Assembly (NCBI RefSeq): GCF_002211365.1
Contig: NZ_LOKZ01000007.1
Coordinates: forward strand, 62,001-126,000
DNA: 64,000 bases
Source: Rhizobium sp. R711
Lineage (GTDB): Bacteria > Pseudomonadota > Alphaproteobacteria > Rhizobiales > Rhizobiaceae
Reading direction: 5' to 3'
Shown here: positions 43,184 through 53,538 of the stretch, piece after piece
Numbering within the stretch: position 1 is the first letter of the stretch
How the letters are laid out: every line of letters begins with the position of its first letter
Position numbers and translations under genes: made by a program
The notes under the pieces: generated by a model
Database searches by the model: none
Told to the model about the DNA's origin: nothing
Seen by the model: the letters and a program-made list of their open reading frames with translations, nothing else

Positions 43184-45814
43184 ATGGCAGACAATCTTTC
43201 GACGTACCGTGCAAAGCGCGATTTCAAGAAGACCGGCGAGCCGAGCGGTGAGACGCAGGTCAAACCGTCTAACCGAAGGCGTTTCGTGATCCAGAAACAC
43301 GACGCCACCAGGCTTCATTACGATCTGAGGCTTGAGCTCGACGGGGTTTTCAAGTCCTGGGCGGTGACCAAGGGGCCCTCGCTCGATCCTCACGACAAGC
43401 GGCTGGCAGTCGAGGTCGAGGATCATCCGCTCGATTACGGCGACTTCGAAGGCACGATTCCAAAGGGCCAATATGGCGGCGGCACGGTAATGTTATGGGA
43501 TCGCGGCTATTGGGAGCCGGAAGGCCGCAAGTCGCCGGAAGACGCCCTGAAAAGGGGCGACTTCAAGTTCACGCTTGACGGCAAGCGGCTGCACGGCAGC
43601 TTCGTCCTGGTCCGAATGCGCAACGACCGTGATGACGGCAAGCGGACCAACTGGCTCTTGATCAAGCATCATGACGACCATTCCGTTGAAGAGAACGGCG
43701 AGGCTGTCCTGGAGGCGAACACGAACTCGGTCGCCTCAGGTCGCAGCATAGATGAGATCGCAAGGGGCAAGGGGCGCAAACCAAGGCCGTTCATGATGGC
43801 GAACGCGGGTTTGGAGGCGGACGCCGTCTGGGACAGCAAGCATGGCCTGGCGGCCGACGAGCGCAAGAAGAAGTCGCGCAAGGATGTCGCGACGTCGACG
43901 GCAGCCGACCTGCCGGATTTCATCGCGCCGCAACTCTGTGAGACGCTTTCGCGGCCGCCCGCCGGCGACGACTGGCTGCACGAAATCAAGTTCGACGGGT
44001 ACCGGATCCAGCTGCGGATCGCCGATGGAACGGTGACGCTTAAGACCAGAAAGGGTCTTGATTGGACCCGGAAGTATCCCGAGATTGCCGATGCGGCTTG
44101 CGAACTGCCGGACTGCATCATCGATGGCGAGATCTGCGCGCTCGATGAGAATGGCGCACCTGACTTTGCCGCCCTCCAGGCGGCGCTGTCTGAGGGAAAA
44201 ACTGCCAATCTGGTCTACTTCGCGTTCGACCTTGTGTTCGACGGCGGAGAGGACTTGCGCTCACTGGCCTTGATGGAGCGGAAGAAGCGGCTGCAAAACC
44301 TTCTCATGAGCGCCGGTGAGGATCCTCGCATTCGCTTCGTTGAACATTTCGAATCCGGTGGCGACGCGGTGCTCCGCTCCGCCTGCAAGCTGAATCTTGA
44401 GGGCGTCATCTCCAAAAAGATGGACGCGCCCTATCAATCGGGCCGCACCGATACTTGGGCCAAGTCGAAATGCCGGGCGGGCCATGAGGTCGTGATCGGC
44501 GGTTATGCCAAGACCAGCGGCAGGTTCCGGTCCCTTCTGGTCGGCGTTTACCGTGGCGATCACTTCGTCTATGTCGGCCGCGTCGGAACCGGCTACGGCG
44601 CCAGGAAAGTCGAGACGCTGCTTGCGAAACTGAAGGCGCTCGAGACGGCGAAGTCGCCCTTTACCGGTATCGGTGCTCCAAAAAAGCAGGCCGACGTTGT
44701 CTGGGTGAAGCCCGAACTTGTCGCCGAAATCGAATTCGAAGGATGGACCGCGGACGGCCTCGTCCGCCAGGCCGCTTACAAAGGCCTGCGCGAGGACAAG
44801 CCGGCAAGCGAGGTTGAGGCTGAGAAGCCGGCTCCGCCCGTCAAGACCGATAGAGCTGGACCTGGCGCCAAGCCAAAGCCAGTCCGCCGCAAAGGTGCCA
44901 AGGCCGAGGTCATGGGCGTCCTCATCTCCAGCCCGGACAAGCCGCTCTGGCCGGACGCCGACGACGGCGAGCCTGTCACCAAGGAAGATCTTGCGCTCTA
45001 TCATGAGGAAGTCGGCGCCTGGCTCATCGAGCATATCAAGGGCCGGCCCTGTTCGATCATCCGCGCGCCTGATGGCATTGGCGCAGAGCAGTTCTTCCAG
45101 CGTCATGCGATGCCCGGCACCTCGAACCTTCTCGAGCTGGTGAACGTCTTCGGTGACAAGAAGCCTTACCTGCAGATTGATCGGATCGAGGGGCTCGCCG
45201 CCATCGCCCAGATCGGCGGCATCGAACTGCATCCATGGAACTGCGAGCCCGGCAAGCCGGAAGTTCCCGGCCGGCTGGTGTTCGACCTCGACCCGGGACC
45301 CGATGTGCCGTTTGCGACCGTCGTTGCGGCCGCCCGCGAGATGCGCGGCCGGCTCGATGAACTCGGACTGGTCAGCTTCTGCAAGACCACCGGCGGCAAG
45401 GGCCTGCACGTTGTCACACCGCTTGCCGTCAACAAGCGAAAGCCTCTCTCTTGGCAGGTGGCCAAGGGATTTGCGCATGACGTGTGCCTTCAGATGGCGC
45501 GCGACAATTCCGACCTCTATCTCACCAAGATGACGAAGAGCCTTCGGGGCGGGAGGATCTTCCTCGATTATCTCCGCAATGACCGCATGGCCACCGCCGT
45601 CGCGCCGCTTTCGCCGCGCGCCAGGCCGGGGGCCACCGTGTCGATGCCGCTCACCTGGACCCAGGTGAAGGCCGATCTCGACCCGAAGCGGTTCACTGTG
45701 CGCACCGTCCCAGCGCTTCTTGCCAAGAGCTCCGCCTGGCAGGACTATTGCGATGGCGAGCGACCGCTTGAACAGGCGATCAAGCGGCTCGGAAAATCAA
45801 GACGGGCAGCGTGA
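43184..45814 (+). CDS. ligD: DNA ligase D (PE-LIG-POL)
   Basis: Multifunctional end-joining enzyme, 876 residues. Phosphoesterase domain at about 10-190 ([20 protein letters not shown] with His39 and His45); ATP-dependent ligase at about 235-540 with adenylated Lys269 in HEIKFDGYR and [16 protein letters not shown]; linker to about 590; primase-polymerase at about 595-870 with metal Asp701 and Asp703 in FDLDPGPD and [14 protein letters not shown]. The PE-LIG-POL order is the rhizobial/Pseudomonas arrangement. Works with the Ku proteins encoded at 48362 and 49187. Confidence 0.95.
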   Translation: MADNLSTYRAKRDFKKTGEPSGETQVKPSNRRRFVIQKHDATRLHYDLRLELDGVFKSWAVTKGPSLDPHDKRLAVEVEDHPLDYGDFEGTIPKGQYGGGTVMLWDRGYWEPEGRKSPEDALKRGDFKFTLDGKRLHGSFVLVRMRNDRDDGKRTNWLLIKHHDDHSVEENGEAVLEANTNSVASGRSIDEIARGKGRKPRPFMMANAGLEADAVWDSKHGLAADERKKKSRKDVATSTAADLPDFIAPQLCETLSRPPAGDDWLHEIKFDGYRIQLRIADGTVTLKTRKGLDWTRKYPEIADAACELPDCIIDGEICALDENGAPDFAALQAALSEGKTANLVYFAFDLVFDGGEDLRSLALMERKKRLQNLLMSAGEDPRIRFVEHFESGGDAVLRSACKLNLEGVISKKMDAPYQSGRTDTWAKSKCRAGHEVVIGGYAKTSGRFRSLLVGVYRGDHFVYVGRVGTGYGARKVETLLAKLKALETAKSPFTGIGAPKKQADVVWVKPELVAEIEFEGWTADGLVRQAAYKGLREDKPASEVEAEKPAPPVKTDRAGPGAKPKPVRRKGAKAEVMGVLISSPDKPLWPDADDGEPVTKEDLALYHEEVGAWLIEHIKGRPCSIIRAPDGIGAEQFFQRHAMPGTSNLLELVNVFGDKKPYLQIDRIEGLAAIAQIGGIELHPWNCEPGKPEVPGRLVFDLDPGPDVPFATVVAAAREMRGRLDELGLVSFCKTTGGKGLHVVTPLAVNKRKPLSWQVAKGFAHDVCLQMARDNSDLYLTKMTKSLRGGRIFLDYLRNDRMATAVAPLSPRARPGATVSMPLTWTQVKADLDPKRFTVRTVPALLAKSSAWQDYCDGERPLEQAIKRLGKSRRAA

Positions 45815-45840
45815 CTTCAAGCGTGGTCAGGCGGTGTCAT

Positions 45841-46779
45841 ATGAACGAGGAAACAAAGGACACACCCCAGGTCGCTCCCATCGAGGGCGCAACAGCCGAC
45901 CTGCCGCACGACCGGATGACGCTCCAACGCTTTCGGGAGGCGTTTCCGCGTGCACGATGGAGCGATGACCTGAAGGCCTGGTTCGTGCCGGGCCGCACCG
46001 CCGGCATGCGCATCGGTCGCTGGCTGGCCGAGATGGAAGCTAGGGCCGACGCCTATGCTGACGAGAAGGGCAGGGACGCCTACGCATTCGAGCCGATCGA
46101 AAGCCGCTATCTTGAAGCAGCACCGGCAACCTTCGAGATCCGCACGCCGTATTCACGCCAAGTCATCGACGAGATACGGGAAATCCCGTATGCCCGCTGG
46201 GACGCCGATCGCCGCCTCTGGAGCGTGCCCTATCGTTCGTTCGACGAACTGCGGCGGCGCTGGCCGGCGATTGAAGCTGCGGCTGAGCGCAATGAGCCGG
46301 AGGCGCGGCTCAAGCGGCGCGAGGCAATCAGGGGGAGCGAGGAAGACGAGGCATCCAAGGCGAGGACAAGGGAGGGCCGGCGCAAGCGATATCCCGTCCA
46401 TGCCGACGACGCTCCCCCGTTTGCGCGCGCCATCGCCACCCATGTCGGCGTCGTCTTCTTCGTCGGGATGGATGGCGAGCTGGCAGACCCGGCGACGGTG
46501 CGCGCATTCTACTTTCCAACCGGCGCGGACGAACAACATGTCTGGGCATTCTGGAGGCGGGGCACACTCGAAGAACTCGTCGCGACCTGGCCGGCGCGGG
46601 CCCCGCCCCGACAAAGCGAGCTGGAGCGCGGTTGGTGGATACCAACATTGGAGGAGTTGCGAATTGCGCGGCGCCACGCCAGATCAAGGCGAGGACGAAA
46701 CCGCGGAAACAAGGACCGCCGATCCGGTGAGCAAACAGCGCACAGCCCTAGAAGCGTTTCGAAGCTTGCCGCCGATTAA
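45841..46779 (+). CDS. Uncharacterised protein linked to ligD
   Basis: 312 residues. Two Trp-rich repeats (FREAFPRARWSDDLKAWFVPG and IREIPYARWDADRRLWSVPY) resemble HARP/SMARCAL1-type DNA-binding motifs, in which an R-W-D/x-W pattern recurs. The middle (GVVFFVGMDGELADPATVRAFYF) is not recognised, and the C-terminus is Arg-rich. Located 26 bases after ligD in the same direction, so an accessory role in DNA-end processing is a reasonable inference. ATG 45841 has no strong ribosome site. Confidence 0.6.
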   Translation: MNEETKDTPQVAPIEGATADLPHDRMTLQRFREAFPRARWSDDLKAWFVPGRTAGMRIGRWLAEMEARADAYADEKGRDAYAFEPIESRYLEAAPATFEIRTPYSRQVIDEIREIPYARWDADRRLWSVPYRSFDELRRRWPAIEAAAERNEPEARLKRREAIRGSEEDEASKARTREGRRKRYPVHADDAPPFARAIATHVGVVFFVGMDGELADPATVRAFYFPTGADEQHVWAFWRRGTLEELVATWPARAPPRQSELERGWWIPTLEELRIARRHARSRRGRNRGNKDRRSGEQTAHSPRSVSKLAAD

Positions 46780-47254
46780 GCCGCGCGAGCTCGTCGGACT
46801 ATGGGCAGGCCACGGTATACCGTCGGGGCACCCCTTCGATGGCGTTCTGAAAAATCTCGGCTGGTTCGGCAAGCGGTTCATGCCGGACCTTCGTGCGGAT
46901 GCATTGCTGTTTCGGTCAGGCGAACGCCGCCTGATGGCCATCAACCCGGCGTGGATACCGCTAGGCCTGACGCTGCACTTTTATAGGCTCGGCAGGATGC
47001 CGATCGCGCGAAACCTGTTTTCCGCTATCAAGCGCCGTCTTTGTGCTGCAGGCCCGGTCGCGTCCATCAAGACAATGGAGTTTGGCGGTGTCGAGAGTGC
47101 GGCCATGATCTATGACGATCAGCCGATCGTCGATCATTTCCGCCGGATAGATCAGCAAAGGGTCATGGGGGCGATGACGATCCGAGGCGACGAGCGTATC
47201 TATTTTTTTGAACTCGAGCGCGTTGACGAACGCTCAAAGCCAGGTAATCGATAA
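46664..47254 (+). CDS. GXWXG / DUF4334 domain protein
   Basis: 196 residues. GLWAGHGIPSGHPFDGVL is the GXWXG domain and QQRVMGAMTIRGDERIYFFELER the DUF4334 part; such two-domain proteins resemble small lipocalin-like enzymes of unknown role. Start TTG 46664 is chosen because GGAGGAG sits 7 bases before it; GTG 46727 is the alternative. With TTG the gene overlaps the upstream gene by 116 bases in another frame, an unusually long overlap. It converges with the second ligase gene. Confidence 0.65.
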   Translation: MRGATPDQGEDETAETRTADPVSKQRTALEAFRSLPPIKPRELVGLWAGHGIPSGHPFDGVLKNLGWFGKRFMPDLRADALLFRSGERRLMAINPAWIPLGLTLHFYRLGRMPIARNLFSAIKRRLCAAGPVASIKTMEFGGVESAAMIYDDQPIVDHFRRIDQQRVMGAMTIRGDERIYFFELERVDERSKPGNR

Positions 47255-47321
47255 GGGGGATTGCCTGTGCAGCCAGTCTGCCGCGCGCACACGCGATTGC
47301 TGCAAAGGTTGCGCCCCTTAT

Positions 47322-48365
47322 TCAGGATATCGGCTTTTTGTCGATGTCAAAGACGGCGGCATTGTCCTGGACCTCGCGCAGGCCCTTGTAGGAGGCGTGG
47401 CGTAAATTGCCGTCATTGGTCCATCCGCGAAACTCGATCTCCGCGATCAATGTCGGCTGCGCGAAGACCAGGTTCTTGCCCTTGAGTGGCACCGCCGGCT
47501 GTTTCGTCTTCAATTGGTCGAGCGTGCTGCGCAAATACTCGGCCTCCCCGGTATTGAAGCCTGTTCCAACCGAGCCGACGTAGACCCAGTCATGTCGCTT
47601 GCGGCCGGCGAGAAGCAGGCTGCCGATCCCGGCGCGCGCAACTGCCGACTGCTCATAGCCGACGATCATGAAGCTTTCGCTCTGGACACATTTGATCTTC
47701 AGCCAGTCACCGGTGCGTCCGGAGCGATAGGGTTGATCACGATGCTTGGCGATGATGCCTTCGAGCCCGATCGAACAGGCATTTGCCAAGAGCTCGGCCC
47801 CGTCTCCATGCACTGCCTCCGACAGCTGTATCGCGCCGGTGGCGCCATCGAGAACGTCCTCCAAAAGGTGGCGGCGAGCGGACAGTTCCATACCCGTCAG
47901 GTCATGGCCGTCGAAATAGAGCAGGTCGAATGCCATAAACACCGACTCCGTCGACGAGCGTTTCCCACCCCGTCCGCCAAGCGAGCGCTGCAGCGCGCCA
48001 AAATCGGAACGCCCCTCCCTGTCGAGCACGATCGCCTCGCCATCGAGGATAGTAGTCCCGACGCCGAGGTTTCTGGCAGCCTCAGCGATCGAAGGAAACC
48101 GATGCGTCCAATCGTGGCCGCCGCGGGTGATGATCCGTACCCCCATGGGCTCGATGTGAATGGCCAGGCGATAGCCGTCCCATTTCACCTCGAATAACCA
48201 GTCCGGACCTTTCGGCGGTACCTTTTTCAGCAGCGCGAGGCACGGCTCCACCCGGGTGGGCATCGGGTCGAACGGAAGATGGGGCTGTGCCGGGTCGCGC
48301 GGCCGGGCCGGCTTGGACTTGGCGACCTGGTCATCCTGCAGCAGCGGTTTGGCGCGACGACTCAT
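47322..48365 (-). CDS. ATP-dependent DNA ligase (LIG domain only)
   Basis: 347 residues: only the adenylation and OB domains. Adenylated Lys61 in FEVKWDGYR, then TILDGEAIVLD, FMAFDLLYFDG, GLEGIIAKHRDQPYRSGRTGD and WLKIKC, the complete nucleotidyltransferase set. It lacks PE and POL parts, unlike LigD. Its start overlaps the ku stop by ATGA, so it belongs to the ku2-ku-lig operon and probably seals ends held by these Ku proteins. Confidence 0.92.
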   Translation of the reverse strand: MSRRAKPLLQDDQVAKSKPARPRDPAQPHLPFDPMPTRVEPCLALLKKVPPKGPDWLFEVKWDGYRLAIHIEPMGVRIITRGGHDWTHRFPSIAEAARNLGVGTTILDGEAIVLDREGRSDFGALQRSLGGRGGKRSSTESVFMAFDLLYFDGHDLTGMELSARRHLLEDVLDGATGAIQLSEAVHGDGAELLANACSIGLEGIIAKHRDQPYRSGRTGDWLKIKCVQSESFMIVGYEQSAVARAGIGSLLLAGRKRHDWVYVGSVGTGFNTGEAEYLRSTLDQLKTKQPAVPLKGKNLVFAQPTLIAEIEFRGWTNDGNLRHASYKGLREVQDNAAVFDIDKKPIS

Positions 48366-49171
48366 TTGCCCGTCCGCTTTTCAGCCGCGACCGATTTCTT
48401 CAGGGCATCCATGATATTGATCACGTTGTTCGGCGGAGCCGACGGGGCGGATTTGCCCTTGGCTTTGACGGGTTTCTTCAGAGACTTCTTCTTCTCGGCG
48501 ATGATATCGAGCAGCCGCTCCTGGACCGGGTCGGCGACCATGTCAGGGCTCCAGTCCTTCGTCTGCTTTTTGATCAGCTGCCGGACGAGCGGCATCATCT
48601 CGGAATCGGCCTTCTCGTCGCCGATCGCCTCGAAATAGCTGTCCTCATCGCGAATTTCGTCTCCATAGCGCAGCGTCCACAAGACGATACCCTTGCCGCG
48701 TGGCTCGAGCATGACGGCGCGCTCGCGTCGCGAGATCACCAGGCGGGATATGCCGACCATATTCTGGGCCGCCATCGCGTCGCGGATGACGGAGAAGGCT
48801 TCCTGCCCGACCGGATCGTTGGGGGAAAGGTAATAGGGCGTGTCGAGCCAGATCCACTCGATGCTGTCGCGCGGCGTGAAGGTGGAAATGTCTATCGTCT
48901 TCGTGCTTTCGAGCGCGACGTTCTCGAGCTCCTCGTCTTCGAGGATGACATACTCGCCCTCCCCGCGCTGATAGCCTTTAACCTCGTCCTCCTCCTTGAC
49001 ATCCTTGCCGGTGACGGAATCGACGTAGTGACTGACGACGCGGTTCTGGGTTTGGCGGTTGAGCGTGTGAAAGCGGACCTTTTCGCTTTCGGAGGTCGCC
49101 GGCATCATCTGCACCGGGCAAGTGACGAGCGACAGTTTGAGATAGCCTCTCCAATATGGGCGCAGAGCCAT
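48362..49171 (-). CDS. ku: Ku protein
   Basis: Homodimeric or heterodimeric DNA-end-binding ring. 269 residues. Opening ALRPYWRGYLKLSLVTCPVQM and core FHTLNRQTQNRVVSHYVDSV, VKGYQRGEGEYVILEDEEL, IDISTFTPRDSIEWIWLDTPYYLSP are canonical. The short Lys-rich C-terminus (KKKSLKKPVKAKGKSAP) is the variable tail that recruits ligase. Second gene of a three-gene operon. Confidence 0.94.
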   Translation of the reverse strand: MALRPYWRGYLKLSLVTCPVQMMPATSESEKVRFHTLNRQTQNRVVSHYVDSVTGKDVKEEDEVKGYQRGEGEYVILEDEELENVALESTKTIDISTFTPRDSIEWIWLDTPYYLSPNDPVGQEAFSVIRDAMAAQNMVGISRLVISRRERAVMLEPRGKGIVLWTLRYGDEIRDEDSYFEAIGDEKADSEMMPLVRQLIKKQTKDWSPDMVADPVQERLLDIIAEKKKSLKKPVKAKGKSAPSAPPNNVINIMDALKKSVAAEKRTGK

Positions 49172-49186
49172 GGCACCTCCCTCCGA

Positions 49187-50083
49187 TCAGCTGGCGCGGC
49201 GGCCAGTGGCCGCCGCCTTTTTTGCCTTCGCGGCGTGTTTGGCTGCCTTCGGGCGGCCGGCGTCTCTGTTGGCGTTTGCCGACGTCCGCTTCGGCTTCGT
49301 TTCCTTCGCGCCAATACCGGCGCTCTCGCGTAGAGCCTGCAGCAGGTCGCTCGGCTTGGAGGCAACGGGAACCTTCCTCTTCGGCAGGGCACGGCCTTCA
49401 ATCTTCGCCTTCACCAGTTCGGCGACGGCGGCTTCGTAGCGGTCATCGAACGTGCTGGCGTCGAAGCTCCCCTTCTTGGTGGCGATGATGTGTTCGGCGA
49501 GCTCGAGCATTTCGCCTTCGATCTTCAGATCCGGCATGTCTTCGAACGCCTTTTGCGACGAGCGGACCTCGTAGTCGAAGTTCAGCGTCGAGGCGATCAG
49601 CCCTTTGCCCTGCGCGCGGATGAGGAGAGTGCGCATCCGACGGAAGAGCACTGTGCGGGCAATGCCGGCGACCTCTTCCTTTTTCATGCCGTCGCGCAAA
49701 AGCAGGAAGGCATCCATGCCCATCTTGTCGGGCGCCAAGTAGTAGGGCTTGTCAAAATAGATGGTGTCGATCTGCGAGCAGGGAATGAAGGCCTCGATCT
49801 TAAGCGTCTTATCGCTTTCTGGTATTGCGGCTGTGACCTCGTCGGCTTCCAGCACGACATACTGACCGTTGTCGACCTCATAGCCCTTGACCTGATCCTC
49901 GCGCGCGACCGGATCGCTGGTCTCGCTGTCGATGAACTCCCGTTTGACGCGGTTGCCGGTCTTGCGGTTCAGCGTGTTGAAGGCGATGCGTTCCGACGAG
50001 GACGCAGCCGTGTAGAGCGCCACGGGACAGGAGACCTGTCCGAACTTGATAAAGCCTTTCCAGTTCGCCCTTGGGGAAACCAT
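49187..50083 (-). CDS. ku: Ku protein (second copy)
   Basis: 298 residues. MVSPRANWKGFIKFGQVSCPV, FNTLNRKTGNRVKREFIDSE, VKGYEVDNGQYVVLEADEV and FDKPYYLAPD are canonical Ku. The C-terminal tail is longer and richer in Lys/Ala (AKHAAKAKKAAATGRR) than in the neighbour, suggesting a DNA-binding extension. ATG 50083 follows GGGAG at 9 bases. Adjacent paired ku genes with clearly different sequences are compatible with a heterodimer, as described for some Ku pairs of Sinorhizobium. Confidence 0.94.
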   Translation of the reverse strand: MVSPRANWKGFIKFGQVSCPVALYTAASSSERIAFNTLNRKTGNRVKREFIDSETSDPVAREDQVKGYEVDNGQYVVLEADEVTAAIPESDKTLKIEAFIPCSQIDTIYFDKPYYLAPDKMGMDAFLLLRDGMKKEEVAGIARTVLFRRMRTLLIRAQGKGLIASTLNFDYEVRSSQKAFEDMPDLKIEGEMLELAEHIIATKKGSFDASTFDDRYEAAVAELVKAKIEGRALPKRKVPVASKPSDLLQALRESAGIGAKETKPKRTSANANRDAGRPKAAKHAAKAKKAAATGRRAS

Positions 50084-50436
50084 GACACGAAAACTCCCGA
50101 CGCAACGCAAACGATTCAAGTGATTCAACGGCGAATCGTTCCCGTCGAAACGAATCATTTTCAAGGCGCCACGGTCTTCTCTCGAACGCCCGATGTTCGA
50201 GAGGAGACCAGACACATGCCTGCGTGCATATTTTGGACACCACGCCGTCTTTTTGGGGAGCACAATCCCGCGAACACACCGAGCATGGTTGGGCGTCGGT
50301 CCCGATCGGATCCCATAGGGTCCTGTCGGCAATTTGCCGGACAATGACGGCTCGCAAGGACACGCCGCCGCGGCAGCTGCGTCGCCGTGCGTTGCTGATC
50401 GTGCGGGCTATCTCGGCGGCGCGATCCACTAAAGGC
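50084..50436. other. Intergenic stretch upstream of ku2
   Basis: Contains the promoter of the ku2-ku-ligase operon, but no clean EcfG or LexA element was found in it. A GTTCC at 50138 lacks a partner at the right distance. Confidence 0.35.
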
Positions 50437-50967
50437 TTACTTGTTCAGGTCCTTGGCCATCTGCAGATGGTGCTCGAGCGCCGGTCGCATACTGACGGCC
50501 CAGGCCTTCAAGGCCGGATTGTCCCCTTCGTCGCCATACCGCTTGAAAAGATCGACGGCCTGCTTGTGCGCGTCTTCCTGGTCTGAGTGGTATTGCTTCG
50601 TGAAGTCCTGACCCTGAAGGCCGTTTAAGGTCTTGAGCATTTCGGCCTGCGATGACGTCATTGCCGCTGGAAGCGTCGCCTTCACGTTGCCGCTGGCAAC
50701 GAGCCCCTTCAATGCCTCGGTCGTCTTCTGGTGGTCTGTGATCATCTGTTCGGCGAAGGACTTGGTCGCCGCATCGGAACGTTCGACCGCAAGCTTGCTT
50801 GATTCGATCTCGAACATGTCGCTTGTAGCCGCTTCGGTCACGAAGTCTTCCGTCTTTGGAGCAACCCCGATCAGCGAGTTTACCCCGGATTTCTCCGCAG
50901 CCGATTGGGCCAATGCTGGCGCCATCATGAGGGCGGTGAGGACACAGGACAGGGCAACGGTTTTCAT
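50437..50967 (-). CDS. Secreted DUF4142 (ferritin-like) protein
   Basis: 176 residues: signal peptide (VALSCVLTALMMAPALAQ), then a four-helix DUF4142 domain with EDFVTEAATSDMFEIESSKL, SFAEQMITDHQKTTEALKG and KQYHSDQEDAHKQAVDLF, all typical of rhizobial periplasmic DUF4142 proteins associated with stress. ATG 50967 follows GAGGAAAATTGCTC. An EcfG-type promoter lies 83 bases upstream. Confidence 0.85.
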   Translation of the reverse strand: MKTVALSCVLTALMMAPALAQSAAEKSGVNSLIGVAPKTEDFVTEAATSDMFEIESSKLAVERSDAATKSFAEQMITDHQKTTEALKGLVASGNVKATLPAAMTSSQAEMLKTLNGLQGQDFTKQYHSDQEDAHKQAVDLFKRYGDEGDNPALKAWAVSMRPALEHHLQMAKDLNK

Positions 50968-51049
50968 GAGCAATTTTCCTCGATATCTGTTGGCCGTTTG
51001 CTTTTGCGCCCGAGAGACGTTGGCGCATCCGATTTCTGAGTTCACCTCC

Positions 51050-51074
51050 AACAACTGAACTGCACGTTGGTTCC
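51050..51074 (-). promoter_or_regulatory. EcfG-type promoter GGAAC-N16-TGTT
   Basis: Minus-strand GGAAC at 51074-51070 and TGTT at 51053-51050, 83 bases before the DUF4142 gene. Confidence 0.5.
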
Positions 51075-51199
51075 AGGGATGGACCAGGGCGCTTGCCGAC
51101 ACGTCAGCCGCGCTTTGATTGCAACGAAGAATGTGGAACTGGCGTCGGTCTGGGCCAGGTCTTTGCATCGTCTATTGGCTTAGATTTTTTCCTGAGAGC

Positions 51200-52991
51200 T
51201 CACTCTTGATCCTTGTCCGGCAAGACGGCGCTGATGATCTGTCTGACGGTGCCACGCACGAGACCGGCCTCATCCGGATCGCCCTTGAGCAATGTGTCGG
51301 TGAGGTGGCGTACCTGCTTCAACGTCAGGTGCGGCGGCAATGGCGGGACTTCGGGATCTGTCTTGAATTCCAAAACGACCGGCCGGTCGGCATCAAAAGC
51401 TTCATCCCAACCGGCACCGACCTTATCGGCCGCGGCGACAAAAATGCCATGCAATCCGATCAGTTTCGCGAACTGGTGATAGGGGACATCAGGGATTGAT
51501 TGGGAGGCCTCGAACTTAGGATCGCCTTCCATGACCCTCTGCTCCCAAGTGACCTGGTTGAGGTCCTCATTGTTGAAGACGCAGATGATAAAGCGATGAT
51601 CTTTCCATCTGCGCCAATATTTGGCGACGGTGATCAGCTCGGCCATATTGTTCATCTGCATGGCGCCGTCGCCGACAAGCCCGACGACCGGTTTGTCTGG
51701 ATGCGCAAACTTTGCCGCAATTGCATAGGGGACAGCTGCTCCCATGGACGCCAGTCCGCCCGAAAGCGAGGCCATCATTCCGCGCCCGATCTTGACGTCG
51801 CGTGCATACCAGTTTGCGCATGAACCGGAATCGCATGTGATGATCGCATCGACCGGCAACCGCGGTGACAGCTCCCAGGCAACGCGCTGCGGATTGATGG
51901 GATTTGCCTTTGCAAGCGCGCGCTTCTCAAGCAGTTTCCACCATTGGGCGACGTTGCTTTCCACGGTGTCTCGCCATTTTCCGCCTTTTTTGGTCAAGCA
52001 GAGGGAGCAGGGCGGCAAGTGTCTCAGATGCATCCCCCACCAGATTGACGGTCATGGGATAGCGTATGGACAACATTGCCGGATCAATATCTATCTGAAC
52101 GGCATTGACCTGGCCTTCGGGGGGCAGGAACTCCGAATAAGGAAATCCCGATCCGACCATCAAAAGCGTGTCGCAGCTGTTCATGAGATCCCATGAAGGC
52201 TTGGTGCCGAGAAGACCGATTGAACCGGTGACCCAAGGTAAGTCGTCGGGCAAAGCCGCCTTGCCGAGAAGCGCCTTGGCGGCTCCCGCAGCCAGCCGAT
52301 CGGAAACTTCAATCAGCTGATCGGTTGCCTGCAGCGCACCGGCTCCTGCCAGAATAGCCACGCGTTCGCCGGCATTCAGGATTTCGGCGGCATCCTCTAG
52401 ATCGGCTTGATGAGCTGCGATGCGCGGAGGTCTGTACCCGGTGCCGGAATGGACCGTGCCGTGAACGCGCGCAGGTTCTTCATAAGGCATTTTCTGCAGA
52501 TCGTTTGGGAGAATGACGGCACTCACCGTCCTCTTGGCGATCGCGATGCGCACGGCCCGGTCGACGAGGTGGCGCACCTGTGCCGGTGTCGCGGCCTGGT
52601 AGACGAAGTCGCGGGCGACATCCTTGAAAAGGGCGGCAAGATCGATTTCCTGCTGGTAGTGGCCGCCGATCGCATCGCGCGCCTGCTGGCCGACGATTGC
52701 AAGCAACGGCTGATGATCGCATCGCGCGTCATACATTCCGGTCACAAGGTGGGTCGCTCCAGGACCTGATGTTGCAATGCACACGCCCAAGTCGCCGGTG
52801 AACTTCGCGTGGGCGCACGCCATGAAGGCCGCCATCTCCTCATGCCGAGCCTGGACAAACTCTATCGTGCCGTCTGCGCGATTGAGAGCGCCAAAGACAC
52901 CGTTGATCCCGTCCCCGGGATATCCGAAAATTCGCCGCACACCCCAAGCCTTCAGGCGCGATACGACAAAGTCACCGACTGTCTGCGACAA
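51200..52991 (-). pseudogene. Thiamine-diphosphate enzyme (pyruvate oxidase / acetolactate synthase type), one frameshift
   Basis: N-terminal part from TTG 52991 (ribosome site AAGGAG): QTVGDFVVSRLKAWGVRRIF, GYPGDGINGVFGAL, the catalytic Glu in FVQARHEEMAAFMA, and SGPGATHLVTGMYDA. It leaves frame at A6 near 51985. The C-terminal part continues in the frame reached by dropping one A: KWRDTVESNVAQWWKLLEKRA, ASLSGGLASMGAAVPYAIA, and the ThDP/Mg motif GDGAMQMNNMAEL. Joined, it is about 596 residues, normal for PoxB-like pyruvate dehydrogenase (quinone). A homopolymer of six makes either a sequencing error or a simple slip likely. Confidence 0.8.
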
Positions 52992-53199
52992 ATGTTGAAC
53001 TCCTTGGCACGCGCTGGAAGGCTTGAGCAAATCCTGCCGATGTTGCCTGAACCGATCTTGTCGGATGGCGTCGATCGTCAAATCTAAAGCCAAGGCCAGT
53101 TGCGTGTGGGCTCGCCGACCTTTCACCGTCTTCACGGGACCCGCTTGCCGAGGCGGTCTGACGGGGGCGGACTTCAGCCCCACGTCAGAAATGAGACGG

Positions 53200-53538
53200 C
53201 TACTGGTTATCCGGGCAGGCTTCACTCTTGGAAGCGCCACCGCTACCGCCCTGTGTCGCAACCGAACCGGGGGCCGGCTCGGTCGGGCAGCGCGAGCGGT
53301 CCACGGTGCCCGTGGAATTGGTGTTGCCGCTGGTCGTGCTATTGGTGGCATTCGGATCGACGACCGCCGGTCTGTTGGTGCCTGTCTGTGTCTGCACGTC
53401 GCCGCTTGCGCCCCCGCCCGCGTCTTGACCCGGCGTCCGGTCGCCGGTCATGTTGTTGGGCACGGGATTGGACTGGGCGAAAACTGATGTCGCCATTCCA
53501 AGTGACAGTACTGCTGCGGCAAGAATCTTGAGTTGCAT
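53200..53538 (-). CDS. Small secreted low-complexity protein
   Basis: 112 residues: signal peptide (LKILAAAVLSLGMATSVFAQ), then a Ser/Thr/Asn/Gly-rich region (VVDPNATNSTTSGNTNSTG) and two Cys (SRCPTEPA, SEACPDN). ATG 53538 follows ACGAGGAGATTTCCG. An EcfG-type promoter lies 41 bases upstream. Resembles the linker of the DUF1236 protein at 11490 in composition. Function unknown. Confidence 0.65.
   Translation of the reverse strand: MQLKILAAAVLSLGMATSVFAQSNPVPNNMTGDRTPGQDAGGGASGDVQTQTGTNRPAVVDPNATNSTTSGNTNSTGTVDRSRCPTEPAPGSVATQGGSGGASKSEACPDNQ

Noticed and set aside
44261..45478. 405-codon frame antisense to ligD
   Set aside because: Antisense shadow typical of high-GC coding DNA; the plus strand encodes all LigD motifs.
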